Source: SAR324 cluster bacterium
Lineage (GTDB): Bacteria; SAR324; NAC60-12
Assembly: GCA_028281495.1 (NCBI GenBank)
Contig: JANQJU010000026.1
Span: forward strand, 1 to 64,000
Length of the DNA stretch: 64,000 nucleotides
Direction: 5' to 3'
The notes below the pieces were generated by a model that saw only the letters and a program-made list of their open reading frames with translations, made no database searches and was not told the DNA's origin. Position 1 is the first letter of the stretch; each line of letters starts with the position of its first letter. Below, in pieces: positions 1-8,889 of the stretch. The position numbers were made by a program, and so were the translations under genes.

Positions 1-375
1 TTGTTGACGGGAGTGAACCTGAGTCACGGTTCCCCCAATCACTTTGCCATCCACACATAACCCATGGCCGTAAAAGGGCTGCCGTTGGGGAATCATCCAG
101 TGCTGAAGAACCCAACGAAATGGATCAAATTCCAAGCGCAAGATCACGCGACGCACTGTCGAGTAAGACGGCAGGCGGGCCTTCGGCGGTTTGAACAGGT
201 CCAGTAAGCGTTGTCGGTGTTTTTGGATGAAGTCACCAATGGCTCGATAACTGTGATAGCCACTCATGCAAGACATGAGGACGATTTGAAGAGTCATCGT
301 CTGGCAATGGCGTCTCCCTTGACGTTGACGCGAATCCGGAAGTTGAGAGAGATACGATAATAAGCTATGTGTCAT
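1..375 (-). CDS. ISAs1-type transposase, N-terminal part (cut by window edge)
   Basis: Reading the minus strand from ATG at 375 gives 125 codons with no stop before the window edge. The translation begins MTHSLLSYLSQLPDSRQRQG and continues with a region typical of the DDE_Tnp_1-associated N-terminal domain (PDSR near residue 13, SYSTVRRV near 76). It then reaches a VDGK motif near residue 113, the place where ISAs1/H-repeat transposases have their first catalytic Asp (usually DGK). The catalytic remainder lies left of the window. It probably catalyses cut-and-paste movement of its own element. I see no convincing terminal inverted repeat between the gene and the CRISPR array on its right. Family assignment is from recognised motifs, not a search. 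Whether the element is intact cannot be judged. Confidence 0.78.
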   Translation of the reverse strand, partial: MTHSLLSYLSQLPDSRQRQGRRHCQTMTLQIVLMSCMSGYHSYRAIGDFIQKHRQRLLDLFKPPKARLPSYSTVRRVILRLEFDPFRWVLQHWMIPQRQPFYGHGLCVDGKVIGGTVTQVHSRQQ

Positions 376-480
376 AGTCTGGCTCGGTTAGAGGGAAAAG
401 AAGGTCGTGGTGGAACACTCCTTTTTTCACGTTCTAATCGAGCTTCTTCAAATCATTTCTCAACTCACACTTCGAGAATG

Positions 481-692
481 AAACAGCCCTGCGCAGGCAC
501 GGGGCAAACATTGTCTTTAGGATGCCCGATAACAAGCGGTGCAACAGCCCTGCGCAGGCACGGGGCAAACTTTGTTATCTGCCTCAGCAGCAAGGAGCAA
601 AGCAACAGCCCTGCGCAGGCACGGGGCAAACCTACTATCTGTCGCTCGTACCTCGGTGAGCCTCAACAGCCCTGCGCAGGCACGGGGCAAAC
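481..692 (-). CRISPR. Short CRISPR array, four repeats and three spacers, type I-E-like spacing
   Basis: Four near-identical repeats lie at 481-509, 542-570, 603-631 and 664-692, with an exact 61-bp period. That gives a 29-bp repeat and three unrelated 32-bp spacers (510-541, 571-602, 632-663), the geometry of type I-E arrays. On the plus strand the repeat reads CAACAGCCCTGCG then CAGGCACGGGGCAAAC, with the palindrome CCTGCGCAGG in its middle. On the minus strand it begins GTTTGCCCCG, resembling the GTTCCCCGC start of I-E repeats, so transcription from right to left is inferred. The leftmost copy differs at its first base (A for C), as expected for the leader-distal repeat. No cas gene is in the window. 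An ISAs1-type transposase gene lies 105 bp to the left. Confidence 0.87.
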
Positions 693-800
693 CCTTTGAG
701 AATACGACGTTATTTCAAAGGGTTACAGCAGTGGAAAAAATCATAAACAAAACTGGCAAAAAACGGAAGGCTTTTTACACTGTTTTTTTTAGTTAGAAAT
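693..800 (-). promoter_or_regulatory. Putative CRISPR leader
   Basis: Directly right of the last perfect repeat is an AT-rich stretch with runs of A and T (for example around 737-795), unlike the balanced composition of the array. It lies on the side predicted to be leader-proximal from repeat orientation and from the degenerate repeat at the opposite end. From 800 to 864, up to the end of the next gene, I see nothing further. The role is inferred from position and composition only. Confidence 0.42.
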
Positions 801-864
801 GGAGGAAGTGCGACTATTGTGTTTGCCAATGAACTCACATTTCTTACAAAGAGAGTGTCCTCAG

Positions 865-1374
865 TTAAAAGACGTACAGCAATTCGAATGATGTGATCAC
901 ATCCACACTGATGGGTTTATCGGGAGGGGACCCGTTAAATTCTTGAACGGGAACAAGTATTCTCCATTTTCCTGCAGCGCTGAATTCTAAAAACTCTCCG
1001 AGGTAGCTGAGGCGTAATAATCCTCCTGAAAAGAAAATGCTGCCGCTACCATCGAACAATTGGCTATTGTTTTCTACCGTCGAGGTATCAGTGGTGAGTA
1101 AACTGTTGACCCGTTCATTGCTCTCGCCGATTTGTATCTCACCATTGCCAAATTTCAGATAGCCACTGATGTCAAATCCTGTTTCTTCGCTTTTGAACCA
1201 TTCGATCATGATCCCAACCGCTGAAAATTGAGGGTAAATGATCACATTTTCCACAATTGCAGAGTCTCCGTTGATCTCCACCGCTGTGGCAGCAGGTAGA
1301 GGCAGTTTCCGTGCTGGGGCAATGTGGCCGACAACCTGCATTCCGTGATTCAGACACCTTGCAGTCGACTCCAA
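865..1374 (-). CDS. Unrecognised protein, possibly 5'-truncated
   Basis: A 169-codon minus-strand frame starts at TTG 1374; its first ATG is codon 12 (1341). I do not recognise the product. It is globular-looking, with alternating hydrophobic residues suggestive of beta strands and no signal peptide. It ends with a segment KWRILVPVQEFNG followed by VDVITSFELLYVF. The same frame stays open for about 85 bases upstream of the TTG with protein-like composition (RFAFSFLGDAWGAGG) but without an ATG, GTG or TTG. An AGGAGG at 1403-1408 is too far from the TTG to serve it well. Either the start is unusual or the 5' end has been lost. It is divergent from the DUF5329 gene, with the two 5' ends only about 110 bp apart. 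Confidence 0.5.
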   Translation of the reverse strand: MESTARCLNHGMQVVGHIAPARKLPLPAATAVEINGDSAIVENVIIYPQFSAVGIMIEWFKSEETGFDISGYLKFGNGEIQIGESNERVNSLLTTDTSTVENNSQLFDGSGSIFFSGGLLRLSYLGEFLEFSAAGKWRILVPVQEFNGSPPDKPISVDVITSFELLYVF

Positions 1375-1483
1375 TACGCGAGAATCTTGGATCCCTTTCG
1401 AACCTCCTGCTCCCCAAGCGTCACCTAGAAAGGAGAACGCGAACCGCAGGATTTGTTATCAACCTTTCACCCCAGGATGCCTT

Positions 1484-1855
1484 ATGAAAAAATTATGGAT
1501 GATGATCCCCCTCCTGTTGACCGGATTGTGGGGAACTCCAGGAATGGCACAGACTTCGGAACCGGACTTACACACCACCATTGCGTACCTGATGCAGTAC
1601 ATTGCCGCCTCCAACTACACTTTCATTCGCAACGGCAAGGAACACCATATCGACGAAGCCGTAGATCATGTGAAACGCAAATACGATTACTTTGAAGACG
1701 ACATCCATACAGCCGAAGATTTCATCCGATTGTGTGCTTCTGAAAGCACGATGACGGGCAATCCTTATATGGTAAAAAACCCGGAAGGAGAACTCATCCC
1801 CACCCGGCAATGGCTCACGGCCGCTTTGGAGAACTATCGGAAAAATAAACCCTAG
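1484..1855 (+). CDS. DUF5329 family secreted protein
   Basis: The 123-residue product begins with a clear Sec signal peptide (MKKLWMMIPLLLTGLWG, likely cleavage after GMAQ). The mature part matches what I know of DUF5329: an IAYLMQYIAAS-like helix, then NYTFIRNGKEH, a DHVKRKYDYF segment, AEDFIRLCAS and a C-terminal TRQWLTAALE helix. The family is small, periplasmic and of unknown function. ATG 1484 is supported by a weak AGGA about 7 bases upstream. It lies 0.3 kb upstream of the first RHS gene on the same strand. A functional link to RHS export is possible, but nothing in the sequence shows it. Confidence 0.75.
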   Translation: MKKLWMMIPLLLTGLWGTPGMAQTSEPDLHTTIAYLMQYIAASNYTFIRNGKEHHIDEAVDHVKRKYDYFEDDIHTAEDFIRLCASESTMTGNPYMVKNPEGELIPTRQWLTAALENYRKNKP

Positions 1856-2149
1856 CCATGCCCTGAGCCATCATCCTTCGGACCACTCCCCTCAAATTGC
1901 CGGACCGTTCGCCTGTGAATGGTCCCTTGAAGGGTCTTCCTACCATCCCTTCGATCCCTGGAAACTCCAGCCCCACTTGCATTCGTTTTCTCCAGTTTAA
2001 GGACCGTTAGCCCTTACGGGGTGACGATCCGCAATTCCTGAATTGTCACGAATCCAACTCCTGTTAGTTTCTCCGCAATTTCGAACAGCACGCCCCGGCA
2101 TTCGGGGAAATTCGATTTTTCAAGAAACTATTATTTGGAGGTGATGATG

Positions 2150-5100
2150 ATGAATACTTTGTTTTCGCAAGTGATTGGGACACTTGTTCATAAACTGAGG
2201 AAACCCACGGTCGCTAGGCTGCGGACGCTATACCGTCCGATTGCCCTACTCTTGGGATTGTGGTTGGTTTTGGGTGGGAATGCCGTGCAGGCAGACGTGA
2301 ACCCCGATGGCTCGTTCACGCATGTGCTGCCGATCAAGATTCCGCCCGGCACGAATGGGATGGAACCCGAACTTTCGTTGAAATACAGCTCCAATGGCAT
2401 CAATGGGATGATCGGATTGGGCTGGACTCTGGAAGGATTGCCCACCATCACTCGGATCGATAATGGCAACGGAATCCACTATCAAGGCAACGACACCTAC
2501 GACAGTCCAGACAAACGCCTGGTCGACATCAGCGGCAACAAAACGATGTACCAAGGCACGGAAGGCAGTTGGAACAAATACGAACCCATTTACCAAGGGT
2601 GTTCCGCTCCCTCAGGCGAACCCTGCGCCTGGGTCGTTCATGCGGTGGATGGCAATAAGTTGTACTACGGATTCACCGGAGATTCTCGCATTGAAGCCAT
2701 TGATCGCGACAACGCAGTCCGCGTGTGGGCGCTCAACAAGGTGGAAGACGTGTATGGCAATTCGTATGAAGTGCAGTACATGGAAGACTTTTCCAATGGC
2801 GACTTCTACCCCTTCCGAGTGACTTACACCAAAGGCCACACCCTGAGCGTGTTCCGTACCGTCGAGTTCCTCTATGAAAGCCGCTCCGACAACGTGTTGA
2901 AGTTCACGGAAAACGCCAAAGTGGAAATGGACCAACGCTTGAAGTGGATCGTGATCAGCGGCGGTGGACAATTGATCCGCAAGTACGAATTCACTTACCG
3001 CTCCGGCACCGGAGTCAGCCAATTGGAAACGGTGCAAGAATATGGCAGCGATGGATTGAGCACCCTCCCACCCGTAAAATTCACCTGGAGAGGCACCCAA
3101 GGAGGCTTTGACAGCCCCACCCAGTGGATCATTCCCAATCGATGGCAACGTGGCGAGCACGTGTATCCCACCGATGCGCACAACGGTTGCCACGGTTCGG
3201 GGGGACATTTGTGTACCTACTCCGACTTCCGCGACATGAATGGCGATGGCTTGCCCGACCGCGTGATGCACTGGGTCAATGGCACCGAAGGCATCTGGGT
3301 GGCCATGAACAACGGCAGTGGCTACGACGAACCCACCCAATGGATGACCTACAGTCAATGGGGGTACAACCCGCATGCGACCGTCAGCTTCGGGTCCACC
3401 AGTGGCAATGTGTACAACGATATTTATGACGTGACGGGCGACGGCCTGCCCGACAAAACCATGCACACCGTGAACGGCAACAGCGGTTTCTGGGTGGCCG
3501 TGAATACTGGCAGCGGCTTTCAAGATCCTGTGGAATGGCTGGAACACAATGCGTGGCAAGCCGGTTCCCTCAATTTGAAAACGCACAAAGACGGAACCTT
3601 CACCTACAAAGACATGATCGACATGAACGGAGACGGTTTGGTCGACAAAGTCATCGATGGAGCCAATGGCCAAACCGGCATGTGGGTGGCCTTGAATAAT
3701 GGCAGTGGTTTCGAAAACCCCGTCAAATGGCTTCAGTACCAGCAATGGGGCTATGAACATCATCACAAGATCCGACACTTTGATGGCGGCAACACGTATG
3801 GCGACTTGCAAGACATGAACGGCGATGGCTTGCCTGACAAAGTCATGCATTACGCTTTAGGCCAACACGGCTTTTGGGTGGCCTTGAACACAGGCCAAGG
3901 TTTCGCTTTCCCCAAAATGTGGAATGCCCATAATGCCTGGGGAGAAACGTGGCACGACCGGGTGATGCACCAAGGGAGTGGCTACACCCATAGTACGTTA
4001 AAAGACATGAACGGCGATAGTCTGCCCGACCGCGTCACCAACCGCGCCAATGGAGAATATGGATTGTGGGTAGCCATCAATACGGGCAGTGGTTTCCAAG
4101 ACCCTGTCATGTGGCTTCGTGACAACCAATGGCAAAATGGAAACAGCCGTCATCCTTCCTACATGACCAGTGGTCGAACCTATGTGGATTTATTCGACAT
4201 GAACAAAGACGGCCTTCCCGACAGAACCATGAATTCGGCCTTTGGCAAAAACGGGTTTTGGGTCGCTTTGAACAACGGAAGTGGTTTCGAAACGCCTGTT
4301 GAATGGATGAAAGACCAAGAATGGAAAAATGGAGACCACAACTATCTTCGCTATGTGGCGAACTACGACACCTATCACACCCTGCGAGACATGAACGGGG
4401 ACGGTTACCCCGACCGCATCATGTACCACGCCTTTGCCACACAAGCCCTGTGGGTAGCCTTGAACCAACCTGGCAATGCCATCATCACCCGAGTGGACAA
4501 TGGTTTGGGCGGACAAACCGTGGTGGAATACACTCCCGCCGCGCAAGTTTCCGGAGCCATCGAAAGCGAGATCAGCACTTGCGGCAACGGCACCGGAGAT
4601 ATTTGTGGAAGTGCCAGCGTGAATTCCAAACAATTGGTCACCCGCATTACGATCAGCGGTGGACGGTTCACCAACACCCCGCAAGGTCAAATCTACGACC
4701 GCTCTTTACGCTACGATTATTACAATGGCAGACGAGCCACAGGATTCCTCACCGAGGAAGAAGATCTGGGCTTCGAGTGGCGTAAAATCATTGACGAACA
4801 AACCAACACCACCATTCAAACCTTCTACCGTCAGGACAAACCGTTTCATCAACGGGAATTGAAGGTCACCAAAATCGATTCCAGTGGCAATACCGTGTCC
4901 GAAGTGGAGTTTGGCTACACGTCGTCTCAGCCTTACACCGGTATCACCCGAGTCACCAAGTCCAGCGAAACGCATCGCAATTATCATGCGGGAGCGGAAA
5001 CCTCAGCCCGTACGATCACTTACACCCACGATGCGTATGGCTTCATCACCAGCCAAACCGACTGTATGGCCACCGATTGTGTAGCAACGACTTCGGAATA

Positions 5101-8100
5101 CGATCACGACCTGATCAACTGGCGTTTCGGAGCCGTGAAAGATGTCAAAACGATGGCAGATACCACCATCCTAGACTGGTTGAAATACACGTATTTGGGG
5201 CCGAACTTGGTGCGTCAGCGCAGCTTCTTATGTCAAGATTCGACACAGTGTACTTCGGAAAGTGATGGGCAATTCATCATCATGAGCCAGAACCAAGAAT
5301 ACGATGAGCATGGCAACTTGCTGGTGGAACTGGACGTTTCCAACCGACTCACCACCTACACCTACGACGACCGCTACAAAACCTATGTGACTTCCAAGAA
5401 AAACAACTTGGGCATGGAAACCCGCACCACCTACAACGATGCCGGACTCGTGCTCACGGTCACCGATTTCAATGACAACACCACGGTCAACACTCATGAT
5501 GCTTTTGGACGTTTGATCCGTGTTGAAAACCCCGAAGGCGGCCTGCAAGAATTCGAATACAACGAATATGGCAATCCGCTTCAGCAACACAATTTGCTCC
5601 GTGTGTTGGAAGACACCCAAGTGTGGTGGGAAAAGAACTACTTCGATGGCATGGGCAAACCGTATCGCACCGAACGCAAAGGGGATGCGGGAGACACCAT
5701 CGTGATCGAAACCCAAACCTACTATCACAATGGTTCCAAAATCGTGAAAACGACCCAGCCTTATTATGAAGGCGAAGCGGTGTTGTGGAAGGAAATTCGA
5801 TATGACGATCAAAACCGCGTGAGCCTCATCACTAACCCGGATGGCACCCGCGCGTCGTACACCTATGGATCCAACCAAGTGTCTGTCGATAAAGAAGGGC
5901 AGATCACCGTGAGCTACACCAATGGTCGCAAGCAATTGACCCGCCGCACCGATTCGGAAAACGGCGACTTGCACTATGAATACGATCCAGCCGGTCGGAT
6001 GATCCGCGCCACGCTGCCCAACAGCCAAGTTTACGCCATTGCCTTCGACAGTTGGGGACGCAAGCTGCGTGTGGATGACCCGGCGTTAGGCACCAAGGCT
6101 TACACCTACGACACCTATGGCAATATTCTGACAGCCTCCCATGGATTGGCCAACACCATCACCTACGAATACGATGTGTTGAATCGATTGGTCCGGGTGG
6201 CCACCACCAACAACACTGTCGAATACACCTACGATGACAATGCCATTGCCAACGGACAAGGACGTTTGACCAAGGTGGTGGATTCTTCAGGAACCACCGA
6301 CTTGGCTTACAACAAGTTGGGCAAGCTTGCCACCAAATCGGTTTCTCTCAATAGCTTGCCTGGGGTGCAAGTGACTCAGTTTGAATACGATCTGCGAGGG
6401 CGTCACATCCGCACCTTGTGGCAAGACGATACCGTGCAAGAAATCACCTACACCGCTTCGGGTTATGTGAATCAGGTGAAGCTGGATGGCATCGTATACG
6501 GCACCTTCTCCAACTACACTCCGACGGGAAAAATTGGAAAATACATCACCAACACCGGCGTTTCTGGTTATGAAGTGACCACCAATTACACCTACAACCT
6601 CAGTGATCGATTGCGCACTGCCATGACCACTCAAAATAGCGGAACCGTGCTGCGCGACCTGTTTTATAGTCACGATGCCAATGGCAACATTTCTGCCATC
6701 ATCGACAATCGAATCGACACGATTGTGGATGCAGTGGACACCGATGAAACTCAATTTTTCCAGTACGATGATTTGAATCGCTTGGTGGAAGCCGATGGCG
6801 TGTATGGCATCAAACGTTATAGCTACGATTCCATTGGCAACATGACAGAAATGGGTGGACTGAAAAACATGCAGTTCAGCTATGACACCCGTCAGCAAAT
6901 CGCCACCATCGCCGAGGTCGCGACCACTGGGACGGCTATGGCAGTGACCTACGATGATCGGGGCAACACCACTTCCAAAACCATCGACGGGGTCACTTGG
7001 GATTACACCTACGATGACTTCAGTCGGTTGGTGAACGTGAAAAAAGACACCGTTCCGGTAGTGGATCTCAGCTACAACTACAAAAACCAACGGACCAAGA
7101 AGGTCTATTATGCTCCCGAAGGTCATACGATCACGACCCACTACATGGATAACTATGAAATCCGTCAAGACTCCTCCCAATCTCACCATACGGTGACCAA
7201 GCACATCCAAGCGGGTGGATTTGGAAAAGTGGCCTCGATCACTCAACAGATAAACGGAACCGCTGCCATTGCCGCTGCCGTGGGCAGTCAGTACCACAAG
7301 TATGCCGGATTGTTTGATACCGGCAGTGTGGCCGGTCTCACCCAAATGGCTTCGGCGCATCTCACCGGCAGCACCTTGCAAGCCCGTGTGGCATTCCATG
7401 CCTTCACCACACCGGAAAACGTGAGCTTGGTACTCCGTTGGATGTTGGTCTTCAGCATTTCCGGCACCTTGGTGTTTTTTGTGCTGTGGGTTCGCACTTT
7501 CTGGAAGCATGCCAAGCAACCGCTGTATGGCAATTGGTTGCGTCCCACTGCGCTCGGATTCACTATGATTTTCTTTGTGATTTCGTGTGGGGCGGGTGGA
7601 GGTGCCGGAGGCGGCGGTGCTTCTGCAAGTGGTCCAGTGACAGCCACCGAAGTAGCCTCCTTTCCAGGGGCCGTTCCCCCCGAATACGATCCCGAAACCG
7701 AAGTGCCTTTTTTCGGACGCCTAGAGCGCGTCCTGGGCAGCACCACCAGTGGTCCGCCGGTGGGCACTTGGTTTTATCATCCGAATCACATTGGCTCCGC
7801 GTCCTTGATCACCGATGGACAAGGCAACGAAGCCACCCGAATTCTGTACCTGCCTTATGGCGAAATCGACGACGACCATTCCACAGGAAGCAACAACGTC
7901 ACCCACAAGTTCACCGGGCAAGAATTGGATGAAGAAACAGGTCTGCTCTATTTCCGATCTCGTTTCTATGACCCCAGCTTGGGCCGATTCTTAACCCCCG
8001 ATGTGATCATTCCGGGAGACGGATTGCGCTCGCAAGGATTCAACCGCTACTCCTATGTGGAAGGCAACCCCATCCTCTACAACGATCCCACCGGTCACAA

Positions 8101-8794
8101 ACGCTGTCGTGGCAGCTGGTTTTCTAAGAAGTTGTGTCGAGCACGCAAAGCCGCCGACCGCGCTCGCAAGCGCATTGAAGAAGCCTTGCGCCGAGCACGA
8201 GAGGCAGCCAGACGCGCTGCTGAAGCCGCCAGACGTGCTGCCGAAGAGGCCGCCAGACGCGCTGCCGAAGCGGCCAGACGTGCTGCTCAAGAAGCGGCCA
8301 GACGTGCTGCTGAAGCGGCCAGACGTGCTGCCGAAGCGGCGGCCAAAGCCGCTCAAAAAGCGGCTCAAGATGCCGCTGATGAAGCACGCCGCAGCAGCGA
8401 ACGCTTGGTGAAAACCACCCAAACCAACATCGCCGGACTCCGCCGAGAAATTGGCAAAGAAACCCGAAACTTGGCTCATGAAATCACCAAGGAATCGCGA
8501 GGCTTAGCCAACGAGTTCAACAAAGCCGCACCCAATTCCGTGTTGAGCAACGCCGTGGAATGGCATGCCGACACCATCGAGCGCAATGAACGTCAAGTTG
8601 CTGCCGAACTGGAAGCGGGCATCTATGCTGCCATCGATGTGTACACCTTCGGTGCCGGCAGCATCGTCATCCAAAACACACACGACCCCAATGATGACGT
8701 GGAGACCGGAACTCAAAACGGAAACGGCCGATTCATCGACACCGCGACCGGTGCCTACAGCAAAGGCACGGCGGTCTGGAACTACCTCCAGTAG
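2150..8794 (+). CDS. Giant SpvB/FG-GAP/RHS-repeat protein, paralogue 1
   Basis: About 2214 residues. The frame opens at TTG 2135, but GGAGG at 2137-2141 overlaps that codon, so ATG 2147 or 2150 is the likely start. In order: a basic n-region and hydrophobic export signal (residues about 24-45); an SpvB/TcB-like domain (GSFTHVLPIKIPPGT, IGLGWTLEGL); seven FG-GAP/VCBS-type repeats with DMNGDGLPD calcium-loop motifs (about 360-755); a long YD/RHS region; a transmembrane stretch (about 1763-1785); a basic loop; a lipoprotein-signal-like stretch ending VISC with Cys1813 and a Gly-rich linker; and the RHS core end (GRFLTPD to NDPTGH, about 1945-1983). The 230-residue tail has an Ala/Arg/Glu-rich helix. 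RHS proteins form shells that often carry C-terminal toxins, but this tail matches no toxin I recognise. No immunity gene follows; the next gene is a paralogue. Confidence 0.9.
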   Translation: MNTLFSQVIGTLVHKLRKPTVARLRTLYRPIALLLGLWLVLGGNAVQADVNPDGSFTHVLPIKIPPGTNGMEPELSLKYSSNGINGMIGLGWTLEGLPTITRIDNGNGIHYQGNDTYDSPDKRLVDISGNKTMYQGTEGSWNKYEPIYQGCSAPSGEPCAWVVHAVDGNKLYYGFTGDSRIEAIDRDNAVRVWALNKVEDVYGNSYEVQYMEDFSNGDFYPFRVTYTKGHTLSVFRTVEFLYESRSDNVLKFTENAKVEMDQRLKWIVISGGGQLIRKYEFTYRSGTGVSQLETVQEYGSDGLSTLPPVKFTWRGTQGGFDSPTQWIIPNRWQRGEHVYPTDAHNGCHGSGGHLCTYSDFRDMNGDGLPDRVMHWVNGTEGIWVAMNNGSGYDEPTQWMTYSQWGYNPHATVSFGSTSGNVYNDIYDVTGDGLPDKTMHTVNGNSGFWVAVNTGSGFQDPVEWLEHNAWQAGSLNLKTHKDGTFTYKDMIDMNGDGLVDKVIDGANGQTGMWVALNNGSGFENPVKWLQYQQWGYEHHHKIRHFDGGNTYGDLQDMNGDGLPDKVMHYALGQHGFWVALNTGQGFAFPKMWNAHNAWGETWHDRVMHQGSGYTHSTLKDMNGDSLPDRVTNRANGEYGLWVAINTGSGFQDPVMWLRDNQWQNGNSRHPSYMTSGRTYVDLFDMNKDGLPDRTMNSAFGKNGFWVALNNGSGFETPVEWMKDQEWKNGDHNYLRYVANYDTYHTLRDMNGDGYPDRIMYHAFATQALWVALNQPGNAIITRVDNGLGGQTVVEYTPAAQVSGAIESEISTCGNGTGDICGSASVNSKQLVTRITISGGRFTNTPQGQIYDRSLRYDYYNGRRATGFLTEEEDLGFEWRKIIDEQTNTTIQTFYRQDKPFHQRELKVTKIDSSGNTVSEVEFGYTSSQPYTGITRVTKSSETHRNYHAGAETSARTITYTHDAYGFITSQTDCMATDCVATTSEYDHDLINWRFGAVKDVKTMADTTILDWLKYTYLGPNLVRQRSFLCQDSTQCTSESDGQFIIMSQNQEYDEHGNLLVELDVSNRLTTYTYDDRYKTYVTSKKNNLGMETRTTYNDAGLVLTVTDFNDNTTVNTHDAFGRLIRVENPEGGLQEFEYNEYGNPLQQHNLLRVLEDTQVWWEKNYFDGMGKPYRTERKGDAGDTIVIETQTYYHNGSKIVKTTQPYYEGEAVLWKEIRYDDQNRVSLITNPDGTRASYTYGSNQVSVDKEGQITVSYTNGRKQLTRRTDSENGDLHYEYDPAGRMIRATLPNSQVYAIAFDSWGRKLRVDDPALGTKAYTYDTYGNILTASHGLANTITYEYDVLNRLVRVATTNNTVEYTYDDNAIANGQGRLTKVVDSSGTTDLAYNKLGKLATKSVSLNSLPGVQVTQFEYDLRGRHIRTLWQDDTVQEITYTASGYVNQVKLDGIVYGTFSNYTPTGKIGKYITNTGVSGYEVTTNYTYNLSDRLRTAMTTQNSGTVLRDLFYSHDANGNISAIIDNRIDTIVDAVDTDETQFFQYDDLNRLVEADGVYGIKRYSYDSIGNMTEMGGLKNMQFSYDTRQQIATIAEVATTGTAMAVTYDDRGNTTSKTIDGVTWDYTYDDFSRLVNVKKDTVPVVDLSYNYKNQRTKKVYYAPEGHTITTHYMDNYEIRQDSSQSHHTVTKHIQAGGFGKVASITQQINGTAAIAAAVGSQYHKYAGLFDTGSVAGLTQMASAHLTGSTLQARVAFHAFTTPENVSLVLRWMLVFSISGTLVFFVLWVRTFWKHAKQPLYGNWLRPTALGFTMIFFVISCGAGGGAGGGGASASGPVTATEVASFPGAVPPEYDPETEVPFFGRLERVLGSTTSGPPVGTWFYHPNHIGSASLITDGQGNEATRILYLPYGEIDDDHSTGSNNVTHKFTGQELDEETGLLYFRSRFYDPSLGRFLTPDVIIPGDGLRSQGFNRYSYVEGNPILYNDPTGHKRCRGSWFSKKLCRARKAADRARKRIEEALRRAREAARRAAEAARRAAEEAARRAAEAARRAAQEAARRAAEAARRAAEAAAKAAQKAAQDAADEARRSSERLVKTTQTNIAGLRREIGKETRNLAHEITKESRGLANEFNKAAPNSVLSNAVEWHADTIERNERQVAAELEAGIYAAIDVYTFGAGSIVIQNTHDPNDDVETGTQNGNGRFIDTATGAYSKGTAVWNYLQ

Positions 8795-8820
8795 CGAGGC
8801 TCCACCCTTTCACTTTTCAT

Positions 8821-8849
8821 GGACGGCTCTCTCTCACTCCGAGCCGTCC
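8821..8849 (+). terminator. Hairpin between the two RHS genes
   Basis: A perfect 9-bp stem, GGACGGCTC (8821-8829) with GAGCCGTCC (8841-8849), encloses an 11-base loop. It starts 27 bases after the stop of the first RHS gene. No T-tract follows, so it may be a weak or factor-assisted terminator, an attenuator, or an RNA stability element between two genes that could otherwise be co-transcribed. Confidence 0.5.
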
Positions 8850-8889
8850 GATTCCCACTTTGCAGCATCGATTTCCTTTAGGAGGTAGC

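Noticed and set aside
367..796. Two plus-strand open frames repeating AQARGKP or PCAGTGQTL
   Set aside because: They are translations through the CRISPR repeats and leader; no ribosome site and no independent protein signal.
2612..3850. 412-codon minus-strand frame opposite the first RHS gene
   Set aside because: It is the complement of the regularly repeated FG-GAP region; its His/Val/Gly-rich repetition mirrors the DMNGDGLPD coding units.
6287..7519. 410-codon minus-strand frame
   Set aside because: Shadow of the YD/RHS repeats of the first RHS gene, with no start signal.
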